DNA of 5,631 bases, taken from assembly GCA_017381835.1 (NCBI GenBank), contig JAFOBK010000097.1:1-5631 (forward strand), given 5' to 3'. Shown here piece by piece: positions 1-5,522 of the stretch. The notes beneath the pieces were generated by a model, which made no database searches, was not told where the DNA came from, and was given only the letters and a program-made list of their open reading frames with translations. The position numbers and the translations under genes are program-made. The DNA is from Oscillospiraceae bacterium (GTDB lineage Bacteria; Bacillota_A; Clostridia; Oscillospirales; Oscillospiraceae). Positions within the stretch are counted from its first letter, which is position 1. Every line of letters starts with the position of its first letter.

Positions 1-927
1 ATTAATACCCTCGACCTCGTGGGTAATGCGGTTCGTAATGTGATGGATCAACGGATAAGGAATCTCTTCGATGGTGGCGCTCATGGCATCGGTGGTATTC
101 ACCGCACGGATGATTGCGGCCCAGCCTTCATAGCGCTTGCCATCTCTCACGCCGACACTCTTGAAATCAGGCACAGCGATAAAATACTGCCATACCTTTC
201 CGGCCAGACCATTTTTGTCAAACTCTTCGCGGAGGATGGCATCAGCTTCTCTCAACGCGTGCAGACGGTCACGGGTAATGGCACCCAGGCAGCGGACACC
301 CAGGCCGGGGCCGGGGAACGGCTGACGGTATACCATATTGTGGGGCAGACCAAGTGCTTCGCCAACCACACGAACCTCATCCTTATAGAGCAGCTTCACA
401 GGTTCCACCAGCTCCATCTGCATATCCTCCGGAAGGCCTCCCACATTATGGTGAGCCTTTACACCGTCAGATTCCAGAATATCGGGGTAGATGGTGCCCT
501 GAGCCAGGAACTCGATACCCGCCAGCTTGGCTGCTTCCTCGTCAAAAACCTTGATGAACTCACCGCCGATGATCTTGCGCTTCTTTTCTGGTTCGGCAAC
601 ACCCGCCAGCAGATCCAGGAACTGGTCGGTGGCATCTACATAAATGAGATTCGCATCCAATTCCTTACCGAAAACCTCAATGACCTGCTCACTTTCACCC
701 TTGCGCATCAGGCCATGGTTAACATGGACGCACACCAGCTGCTTACCAATAGCCTTGATCAGCAGGGCGGCAACAACACTGGAGTCAACACCGCCGGATA
801 GTGCCAGCAGAACCCTCTTACTGCCTACCTGAGCGCGGATTTCAGCGATCTGCTCCTCGATAAATCTCTGGGCAAGCACAGGCGTGGTGATGCGCTCCAT
901 GCTTTCGGGACGTACAATTTTCTCCAT
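1..927 (-). CDS. guaA: GMP synthase, ATP-pyrophosphatase (synthetase) subunit, unfused; C-terminus outside window
   Basis: This enzyme makes GMP from XMP, ATP and an ammonia source, the last step of guanine nucleotide synthesis in the cytosol. 309 codons are visible. The N-type ATP-pyrophosphatase P-loop SGGVDS is at residues 44-49. The GMP synthase signatures QGTIYPDILES (143-153), HHNVGGLP (159-166) and FPGPGLGVR (204-212) follow. The dimerisation domain runs to the window edge at ITHEVEGIN; by comparison with E. coli GuaA only about 15-20 residues should be missing. The ATG at 927 is preceded by AAGGAG at a normal distance, and an in-frame stop lies at 961-963. The usual N-terminal class I glutamine amidotransferase domain (about 190 residues) is therefore absent. 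This is the two-subunit form known from archaea, so ammonia must come from a separate glutaminase or be free. The gene starts 17 bases after the F420-ligase-like gene and is probably co-transcribed with it. The family is certain; whether this is the main GMP synthase or a second copy cannot be seen. Confidence 0.93.
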   Translation of the reverse strand, partial: MEKIVRPESMERITTPVLAQRFIEEQIAEIRAQVGSKRVLLALSGGVDSSVVAALLIKAIGKQLVCVHVNHGLMRKGESEQVIEVFGKELDANLIYVDATDQFLDLLAGVAEPEKKRKIIGGEFIKVFDEEAAKLAGIEFLAQGTIYPDILESDGVKAHHNVGGLPEDMQMELVEPVKLLYKDEVRVVGEALGLPHNMVYRQPFPGPGLGVRCLGAITRDRLHALREADAILREEFDKNGLAGKVWQYFIAVPDFKSVGVRDGKRYEGWAAIIRAVNTTDAMSATIEEIPYPLIHHITNRITHEVEGIN

Positions 928-944
928 GTGATACTTCTCCTTGC
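928..944 (-). promoter_or_regulatory. Ribosome binding site that fixes the unfused guaA start
   Basis: The 17-base gap after the F420-ligase-like gene contains AAGGAG about ten bases before the ATG at 927 on the minus strand. It supports independent initiation of the GMP synthase subunit, rather than the gene being a truncated remnant of a longer glutaminase fusion. Confidence 0.8.
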
Positions 945-2144
945 TTATTCGTTGGTATAGTTATCAAAATAACCCTGAATGTAGACAATAGGGGTTCCCT
1001 TATCGCCGGAGCCGGATGTCAGATCACACAGCGATCCGATCAGGTCCGTCAGGCGACGGGGCGTGGTTCCCTGAGAAACCATATTGCCAACAAGAGATGA
1101 ACCGTCCTTCTGCTGGATCTTACTCTTGATCGCTTCCTGCAGCGCTTTACCGGAAAGATCGGCAAAATCATTGTCTGCCAGATATTTCAGCTTCAGCTCG
1201 TTGGGGGTGCCCTCCAAGCCGGGAGTGTATGCAGGAGAAACTACAGGATCAGCAAGTTCCCAGATCTTACCAACTGGGTCCTTGAATGCACCGTCGCCGT
1301 AAACCATAACTTCGATGTGCCTGCCGGTGATCTCCAGCAGCTTCGTTTGAATATCCTCTACCAGCTGTTGGCATTCTTCTCTGGGGAACAGCTTTACCGA
1401 ATCCTCGGTTGCTTTATTGGAACCCAGCAGACCATACCGGGCGTTCCAGCCGCTGCCGTCAACGCTCTCGGTCATAATTTCATCCAGGCCGTAAACTCGT
1501 TCAGCACCGGCGGTATTCAGCAGACGCTTAGTGCGGACGCGGGTGTGAATATCACAATTCAAGACGTTCTTGGTGTATTTCAGAATCGCACGGCAATCAT
1601 TGGCAAAGATAACTTCAGCTTCTGCTCCGCATTCCCGGATCAGATCGGCATAGTATGCCACATAGTCAACACCGGTGAAGGTGTGCTTGGGTGAGCCAAA
1701 CAGCTCTCTCCACTTTGCTTCTGTCAGCACATCCGTATAGGGATTGATACCCTTTTCATCCAGCAGATCCAAATCCACAAGATGATTTCCAACTTCATCA
1801 GAAGGATAGCTCAGCATCAGCACAACTTTTTTGCAGCCCTTGGCAATACCACGCAGGCAAATTGCAAAGCGGTTACGGCTGAGAATGGGAAAAATGACAC
1901 CAACGGTGTCACCACCAAACTTGTTGCGCACATCGGTTGCAATGTGATCGACACTGGCATAATTTCCCTGCGCACGAGCCACGATTGCTTCGGTCATGCA
2001 GACCACATCCCGGTCTCTGGGAATGAGGCCCTCCACGTTCATGGCATCCACCACGCAGCCGGTTACGATGTCCACCAGATTGTCACCCTGGCGGATGATG
2101 GGAGCCCGAAGGCCCACAGAAACAGTACCATATACTCTGCTCAT
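945..2144 (-). CDS. Coenzyme F420-0:L-glutamate ligase (CofE) family protein, long Firmicutes type, function unknown
   Basis: A 399-residue soluble protein without signal peptide or membrane segment. Its blocks match the F420-0:gamma-glutamyl ligase family: RDVVCMTEAIVARAQGN (45-61), PILSRNRFAICLRGIAKG (86-103), SYPSDEVGNHLVDLDLLDEKG (112-132), YGLLGSNKAT (237-246), GDGAFKDPVGKIWELADP (283-300) and QGTTPRRLTDL (358-368). True CofE of F420 producers adds glutamate to F420-0 using GTP and is about 250 residues long. This protein is much longer and no other F420 gene is in view, so an F420 role is unlikely. A gamma-glutamyl-type, nucleotide-dependent ligation to another acceptor is an inference only. 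The ATG at 2144 has GGAGGG seven bases upstream. It is the first gene of an operon with the GMP synthase subunit and is divergent from the LysR regulator. The family call is firm; the substrate is unknown. Confidence 0.85.
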   Translation of the reverse strand: MSRVYGTVSVGLRAPIIRQGDNLVDIVTGCVVDAMNVEGLIPRDRDVVCMTEAIVARAQGNYASVDHIATDVRNKFGGDTVGVIFPILSRNRFAICLRGIAKGCKKVVLMLSYPSDEVGNHLVDLDLLDEKGINPYTDVLTEAKWRELFGSPKHTFTGVDYVAYYADLIRECGAEAEVIFANDCRAILKYTKNVLNCDIHTRVRTKRLLNTAGAERVYGLDEIMTESVDGSGWNARYGLLGSNKATEDSVKLFPREECQQLVEDIQTKLLEITGRHIEVMVYGDGAFKDPVGKIWELADPVVSPAYTPGLEGTPNELKLKYLADNDFADLSGKALQEAIKSKIQQKDGSSLVGNMVSQGTTPRRLTDLIGSLCDLTSGSGDKGTPIVYIQGYFDNYTNE

Positions 2145-2162
2145 AAAATTTCCCTCCGTCTA

Positions 2163-2191
2163 TTGACTTATCTTACTGAAGCTATCATAAT
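2163..2191 (+). promoter_or_regulatory. Predicted sigma-70-type promoter of the LysR-family gene
   Basis: TTGACT (2163-2168) and CATAAT (2186-2191) are separated by exactly 17 bases and each is one base off consensus. Transcription would begin near 2198, about 50 bases before the ATG at 2250. It is face to face with, and overlaps, the promoter of the divergent operon, so RNA polymerase cannot occupy both at once. Confidence 0.65.
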
Positions 2192-2239
2192 ACAAACATA
2201 GTGATAAGTAAAATACACAATACTTACAACCGTGATAAG
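2166..2239. promoter_or_regulatory. Candidate LysR-regulator operator: repeated GATAAGT half-sites
   Basis: ACTTATC (2166-2172) and GATAAGT (2203-2209) form a 7-base inverted repeat spaced by 30 bases. TAAGTA (2205-2210) and TACTTA (2221-2226) form a tighter dyad with a 10-base spacer. GTGATAAG occurs twice as a direct repeat (2201-2208 and 2232-2239), the second copy running into the ribosome binding site of the regulator gene. A short dyad with T-N11-A geometry, CTT-N9-AAG, lies at 2167-2181. The sites overlap the -35 boxes of both promoters, which fits autoregulation and control of the divergent operon. Which repeat is bound is inference. Confidence 0.5.
2184..2212 (-). promoter_or_regulatory. 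Predicted sigma-70-type promoter of the F420-ligase-like/guaA operon
   Basis: On the minus strand, TTTACT (2207-2212) and TATGAT (2184-2189) are separated by 17 bases. Transcription would begin near 2177, giving a leader of about 33 bases before the ATG at 2144. That is too short for a riboswitch. The -10 overlaps the -10 of the opposite promoter. Predicted by eye from consensus. Confidence 0.6.
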
Positions 2240-2242
2240 GAG
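2237..2242 (+). promoter_or_regulatory. Ribosome binding site fixing the LysR start at 2250
   Basis: AAGGAG with a seven-base spacer to the ATG at 2250. It rules against the upstream in-frame GTG at 2232 as the start. It partly overlaps the last GATAAG repeat, so a protein bound there at the DNA level would sit at the translation start region. Confidence 0.8.
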
Positions 2243-2249
2243 AGCTTAT

Positions 2250-3122
2250 ATGAAAACGAAGTTGGATTATTACCGGATCTTTTATGAAACGGCTCGTTGC
2301 CGTTCGTTTTCCATTGCGGCCCAGCGCCTGTATATTTCCCAGTCGGCAATCTCACAATGTATTCATCAGCTGGAAAGTGATCTGAATACACAGCTGTTTG
2401 TCCGGACGAGAAAAGGCGTGTCTCTGACGAATGAAGGGCAGCTTCTTTTCCTCAAGGTCGAAAGTGCGATTACCTCCATAGAGCAAGGCGAAAAGCAGTT
2501 GGATAGGCTCCGCCATTTGGAAGCGGGTGAGCTTCGGATTGCCGCAGGCGATACGATCACGACCCACTTTCTGCTAAAATATCTGGAAGAGTATCACGCA
2601 ACCTATCCCAATATCCGAATCGAAATGGCCAACTCCTATTCTTCCCAGATGCTCACTCTTGTGAAAGAAGGAAAAGCTGACCTTGCGTTTGTGAATATGC
2701 CCATGGAAGATGATGAACTGGTATTCGAGCCTTGTCTGGAAATTAACGATGTATTCGTCTGCGGTCCGGATTTTGAGAAGAAAGCATTCTATTCCTGGGA
2801 GGAAGTCGCTCAGCTGCCGTTGATTCTGATTGAGAAAAACGCATCGTCACGGCATTTTCTCGAAAAGAACTTCAAAGAACGGAATGTGTCCCTGAATCCG
2901 CAGATTGAGGTAGCAGTACACGATCTGCTGATCCGCTTTGCATCCATTCACCTTGGCGTTTCCTGCGTTGTTGAACAGTTTTCAAAAGAGGAGCTGGAAA
3001 GAGGTATCATCCAAAGAATTGTCCTTGATCCACCGCTTCCCAAAAGAAGCATTGGCTGCGCCTACCTTAAAAATGCACCGCTTTCTTCTGCTGCAAAAGC
3101 ATTTTTGGATCTGATTAGCTAA
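2250..3122 (+). CDS. LysR-family transcriptional regulator
   Basis: A 290-residue DNA-binding regulator. The N-terminal winged helix-turn-helix (about residues 4-62) has the classic pattern SFSIAAQRLYISQSAISQ (19-36) followed by LESDLNTQLFVRTRKG (41-56). A linker helix leads to a type 2 periplasmic-binding-protein-like effector domain beginning at GELRIAAG (93-100) and running to the end, which would bind a small-molecule co-inducer. The ATG at 2250 is chosen because AAGGAG (2237-2242) sits seven bases upstream. A GTG at 2232 would extend the protein by six residues, but it would place that binding site inside the gene and add nothing to the domain. The gene is divergent from the F420-ligase-like/guaA operon, the usual placement of a LysR regulator next to its target, and it probably also represses itself through the shared repeats. 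No effector can be named. No terminator with a T-tract follows its stop. Confidence 0.95.
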   Translation: MKTKLDYYRIFYETARCRSFSIAAQRLYISQSAISQCIHQLESDLNTQLFVRTRKGVSLTNEGQLLFLKVESAITSIEQGEKQLDRLRHLEAGELRIAAGDTITTHFLLKYLEEYHATYPNIRIEMANSYSSQMLTLVKEGKADLAFVNMPMEDDELVFEPCLEINDVFVCGPDFEKKAFYSWEEVAQLPLILIEKNASSRHFLEKNFKERNVSLNPQIEVAVHDLLIRFASIHLGVSCVVEQFSKEELERGIIQRIVLDPPLPKRSIGCAYLKNAPLSSAAKAFLDLIS

Positions 3123-3235
3123 CACCGTTTAAGAAGATGGCTCAAGGCAAGCGCCATCAGGCAGAGTATGAAAATTACCAGGGCATTGATATGCAGTAAC
3201 CATTTCTACCAGACGATTCCATATTTGATTGTCTA
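3119..3235 (-). pseudogene. Possible remnant of a membrane-protein C-terminus
   Basis: Read on the minus strand, this frame gives a short segment TIKYGIVW, an in-frame TAG (3206-3208), then 28 codons including HINALVIFILCLMALALSHL and a final LLKRC before a TAG at 3119-3121 that overlaps the LysR stop. A hydrophobic helix followed by a basic end resembles the last transmembrane segment of a membrane protein. There is no start signal, the frame is broken by two stops, and the other strand also encodes a plausible hydrophilic peptide. Chance is a real alternative. Confidence 0.2.
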
Positions 3236-3550
3236 GCGGTCAATAACAATACACAGGAAACAAGTAAAATGCCCTTGGTAAAGTCAAACCTATTTCAAAG
3301 GATAAAAAAACCACCATATATTGTGGTTTCACATGCTATCGCACCCACAACATATGGTGGTCGGGAATCAAAATTCGGCTTTGTAGCTGTTTTCAGAACC
3401 GAAAACGAGCTAGGCATCGTTGAAAACATTTCTGTTGACTGCAAAGGCGATTCTACTTATGGATATAACCTTTTCCTCACTATCGAAATTGCAGATGACG
3501 ATAATAAAAACCACTTGCTTACATTCGCTTTCTCTCATTTCACTTTTTCG
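3123..3550. other. AT-rich convergent intergenic region (about 430 bases) without a convincing gene
   Basis: It lies between the converging LysR gene and the ACT/metallo-hydrolase gene. It holds the minus-strand terminator at 3304-3361 and a possible gene remnant next to the LysR stop. A small 6-base dyad (GATGGC 3136-3141 with GCCATC 3153-3158) has no T-tract and is not called a terminator. Short frames are present on both strands: a plus-strand 20-codon frame from 3137, and minus-strand 42- and 44-codon frames at 3410-3538 and 3295-3429. None has a ribosome binding site or a recognisable product. The stretch 3362-3550 would be transcribed as the 3' untranslated end of the right-hand operon. 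Confidence 0.6.
3304..3361 (-). terminator. Intrinsic terminator of the acyl-CoA synthetase/MaoC/ACT-hydrolase operon
   Basis: The arms at 3310-3326 and 3345-3361 pair over 17 bp with an 18-base loop. The one imperfect position (A3320 with C3351) becomes a G-U pair only in minus-strand RNA. In that direction the stem is followed directly by seven U (3304-3310, the last shared with the stem). On the plus strand no T-tract follows, so it acts one way. It lies about 190 bases after the stop of the hydrolase gene. Confidence 0.85.
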
Positions 3551-4984
3551 TTACTTAACAGAATAATCCTTAGGAGATCCATGGGCACCGAAAATCTTCC
3601 AGTTGCCCACACCAAGTCTTCTCAGAATCGCCTTCCGCTCTTCGCTGCAGACTTTGGGATTTGTATCCACAGATGTCATCAGAATCGGTGCGTACTGGTT
3701 GTATTCAGCCTGGGCTGCAGTGAGTCCATGGATGTTGATATAGACATCGCCGGTAAAAGCAATGTGGTTCTCATAATCGATCAGAACCACTTCGCCCGGA
3801 AGATGACCGCCGTTTCCCTCGTAGACTTCAAAGTGCAGATCGCCGAAATCAAAGAAACCGATCTGTGTCAGCGATCCGCGAAGCTCCGGCAGATTCTGCC
3901 AGGGGGTTGTTAACTTGTTCGGATTAACCTCTTTATAGGATGTCAGGTTTTTGCAGATATTCACATAGGGCCTGTGCAGAGGATTCCGTTCCCGGAAACC
4001 GTTTTCTCCCAGATACTCACAGCGAAGGCTCTCGGCTGAGCGACCGCTGACAATGATTTCATCAAATACGTCCATAAGACCGCAATGATCCACGTCCGCA
4101 TGGGTCAGCAGCAAACGCTTGTACATTGTATCAAACCCAGGGATCAGATTTCCCAGGATTGCCAGCATCTCCTCTTTATAGCAGGCATACCCGCTGTCCA
4201 CGCAGAGTAATTCTCCATGGCTTTTGATCACCGCAGTATTGCTGCCGCAGGCGGGCTCAATCAAAATAATCTCGGTATTGTCTGTGATCATATGGGTGGT
4301 AATTCTGGGAACAAACTGCTCACCCTTGGCCTTGCCCAGAAGCTCTGCAAACTTACTGATGCTGTCAAAGGTCCGGTAAGGAGACAAACCCTGTTCATCC
4401 AGAATCTGCATAGCAAGATTGGCAGATACCATGAGGCCTTGCTTTTGTTCTTCGCTGAGATCCAGCATTCTGGACAGCCCCCGTACATAGGCGCTATAGA
4501 AAATGCTGTTGTCATAGGCCCGTTCCGAGCTGTTGTAGTCAATGATTCGGACTTTGCAAAGCTGTTCTGCCTGTTCCATGAAATCTGCAATCCGTCCCGG
4601 ATCTTCCACATGCAGGCCCATCTTGAAATACTGATAATCGGTACCATTTTCCTGGGAATTGATGTAGGAAATGTTGAAGTTGAAGGCACTGATCAGTTCC
4701 AGAACACGGGTTACACTTCCGGGAACATCCTCAAGACAGAATTCGAGGAGGACGATGCTGGAATCCGCAGAATTATTCTGCAGATATCCGATCTTTTCCA
4801 GTTCTATGTCTGCTTTCCGGATCAGCTCTTCCGTTCCTTCCACATCCAGAAACAGCATGTGGCTGTCCACAGCTTTATCGTAGCTGACCCGGGTAATGTT
4901 GATGCCCAAGGCAGCAAAACATTTACTGGCCCTCAGAAAGGAACCAATATGGTTTGGCATAGAGGTTGCGTATGTCTTTCTCAT
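3551..4984 (-). CDS. ACT-ACT-metallo-beta-lactamase-fold hydrolase
   Basis: A 477-residue soluble protein. Residues 2-68 and 77-150 look like two ACT-type domains (beta-alpha-beta, with PNHIGSFLRASKCFAALGIN and EDVPGSVTRVLELISAFNFN as the ligand-loop and first-helix regions); such domains usually bind amino acids and regulate enzymes. A helical linker (about 155-225) follows. The metallo-beta-lactamase fold fills the rest, with likely metal ligands H295, D297, D299 and H300 (THADVDH), H394 (GGHLPG), D413 (FTGD) and H468 (GAHG). The usual second histidine of HxHxDH is aspartate (D297). The substrate is unknown. The fold covers thioesterases of the glyoxalase II type, lactonases and others, and the acyl-CoA neighbours make a thioester a reasonable guess only. 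It is the last gene of the operon, 26 bases after the MaoC gene, with a GGCGGTGAT ribosome binding site upstream of the ATG at 4984. Confidence 0.85.
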   Translation of the reverse strand: MRKTYATSMPNHIGSFLRASKCFAALGINITRVSYDKAVDSHMLFLDVEGTEELIRKADIELEKIGYLQNNSADSSIVLLEFCLEDVPGSVTRVLELISAFNFNISYINSQENGTDYQYFKMGLHVEDPGRIADFMEQAEQLCKVRIIDYNSSERAYDNSIFYSAYVRGLSRMLDLSEEQKQGLMVSANLAMQILDEQGLSPYRTFDSISKFAELLGKAKGEQFVPRITTHMITDNTEIILIEPACGSNTAVIKSHGELLCVDSGYACYKEEMLAILGNLIPGFDTMYKRLLLTHADVDHCGLMDVFDEIIVSGRSAESLRCEYLGENGFRERNPLHRPYVNICKNLTSYKEVNPNKLTTPWQNLPELRGSLTQIGFFDFGDLHFEVYEGNGGHLPGEVVLIDYENHIAFTGDVYINIHGLTAAQAEYNQYAPILMTSVDTNPKVCSEERKAILRRLGVGNWKIFGAHGSPKDYSVK

Positions 4985-5010
4985 TGTTCAATCACCGCCG
5001 GAGTAAATAA

Positions 5011-5442
5011 TCAAAGTTCCCTACATTTGACGATGGCTTCCGTCACATCGCTCAGAACGTGTTCACCCTTCTGGTTGTAGGCTTCAATTGTGACCTCCAC
5101 AAGACCGTTTCTGGCATTACGTTTTACTAAGTTTGTAACCTCTGCCCGGCCACGGAGTACATCTTCCGCATAGACCGGCTTATGCCATTCTATTTTCGTG
5201 GACTTTCCCGCCAGCAGTTCCTTCCCGAAAAAGTCTACTTCCAGATATCTGGCCCAGACAGACATAAAGGACATCACTCCGGGAGCGATGAGCCGCCCGA
5301 AAGGTGATGCTTTCGCATATTCTTCATCTGTGTGCAGCGGGATATTGTCATAGGCGTAGGCAAATTCCATCATTTTTTGTTTTTCGATGACAGCCGAAGC
5401 AATTTCTACCAACATTCCCAGTTTCAAATCGTCAAAATACAT
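5011..5442 (-). CDS. MaoC-like (R)-specific enoyl-CoA hydratase
   Basis: A 143-residue single hot-dog-domain protein, the usual length of the short MaoC/PhaJ family, whose members add water to trans-2-enoyl-CoA to give (R)-3-hydroxyacyl-CoA. The hydratase motif is at residues 30-43: AYDNIPLHTDEEYA, with catalytic D32 and H37 in the same spacing as D31 and H36 of Aeromonas PhaJ. FGRLIAPGVMSF (48-59) follows and is typical of the overhanging segment. Two motif positions deviate: Y31 stands where glycine is common, and I34 where asparagine is common. The ATG at 5442 is the only ATG before an in-frame TGA; its ribosome binding site (GAAGG, 12 bases away) is weak. It lies between the acyl-CoA synthetase and the ACT/hydrolase genes on the same strand, so a role on the CoA ester made by the synthetase is likely. 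A non-hydratase hot-dog function is the main alternative. Confidence 0.9.
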   Translation of the reverse strand: MYFDDLKLGMLVEIASAVIEKQKMMEFAYAYDNIPLHTDEEYAKASPFGRLIAPGVMSFMSVWARYLEVDFFGKELLAGKSTKIEWHKPVYAEDVLRGRAEVTNLVKRNARNGLVEVTIEAYNQKGEHVLSDVTEAIVKCREL

Positions 5443-5472
5443 AGTCCTATCAAACCTTCATTGTGATGTCCG

Positions 5473-5506
5473 ATTGGAGGCTGCTACAAATGTGGCAGTC
5501 TCCAAT
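5473..5506. other. Long hairpin in the synthetase-MaoC intercistronic gap
   Basis: ATTGGAGGCTGCTAC (5473-5487) and GTGGCAGTCTCCAAT (5492-5506) pair over 15 bp around a four-base loop. In plus-strand RNA every position pairs, two of them as G-U. In minus-strand RNA, the direction of the flanking genes, these two become A-C mismatches. No T-tract follows on either strand, so it is not an intrinsic terminator. It may affect mRNA processing or relative expression of the two genes. Confidence 0.6.
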
Positions 5507-5522
5507 TCGGAGTCTTCTGAAT

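Noticed and set aside
19..801. A 260-codon open frame on the plus strand
   Set aside because: It lies wholly antisense to the GMP synthase gene, whose motifs are unmistakable; the plus-strand translation has no domain character.
2145..2177. A guanine or other riboswitch in front of the guaA operon
   Set aside because: The predicted leader is only about 33 bases and has no aptamer-like structure.
1317..2201. Plus-strand frames of 125 and 139 codons
   Set aside because: Both are antisense shadows of the F420-ligase-like gene.
3136..3158. A hairpin after the LysR gene as its terminator
   Set aside because: The stem is only six base pairs with an 11-base loop and no T-tract follows.
3137..3199. 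A 20-codon plus-strand frame just after the LysR stop
   Set aside because: No ribosome binding site at a usable distance and too short to judge; may be chance.
3295..3429. A 44-codon minus-strand frame ending in the terminator U-tract
   Set aside because: It runs through the terminator stem and loop, has no ribosome binding site and starts in the untranslated tail of the operon.
3269..3913. A 214-codon plus-strand frame spanning the terminator and the end of the hydrolase gene
   Set aside because: It reads through the minus-strand terminator hairpin, its second half is antisense to the hydrolase, and no ribosome binding site precedes it.
4217..5080. A 287-codon plus-strand frame
   Set aside because: Antisense to the ACT domains of the hydrolase gene and the end of the MaoC gene; no start signal.
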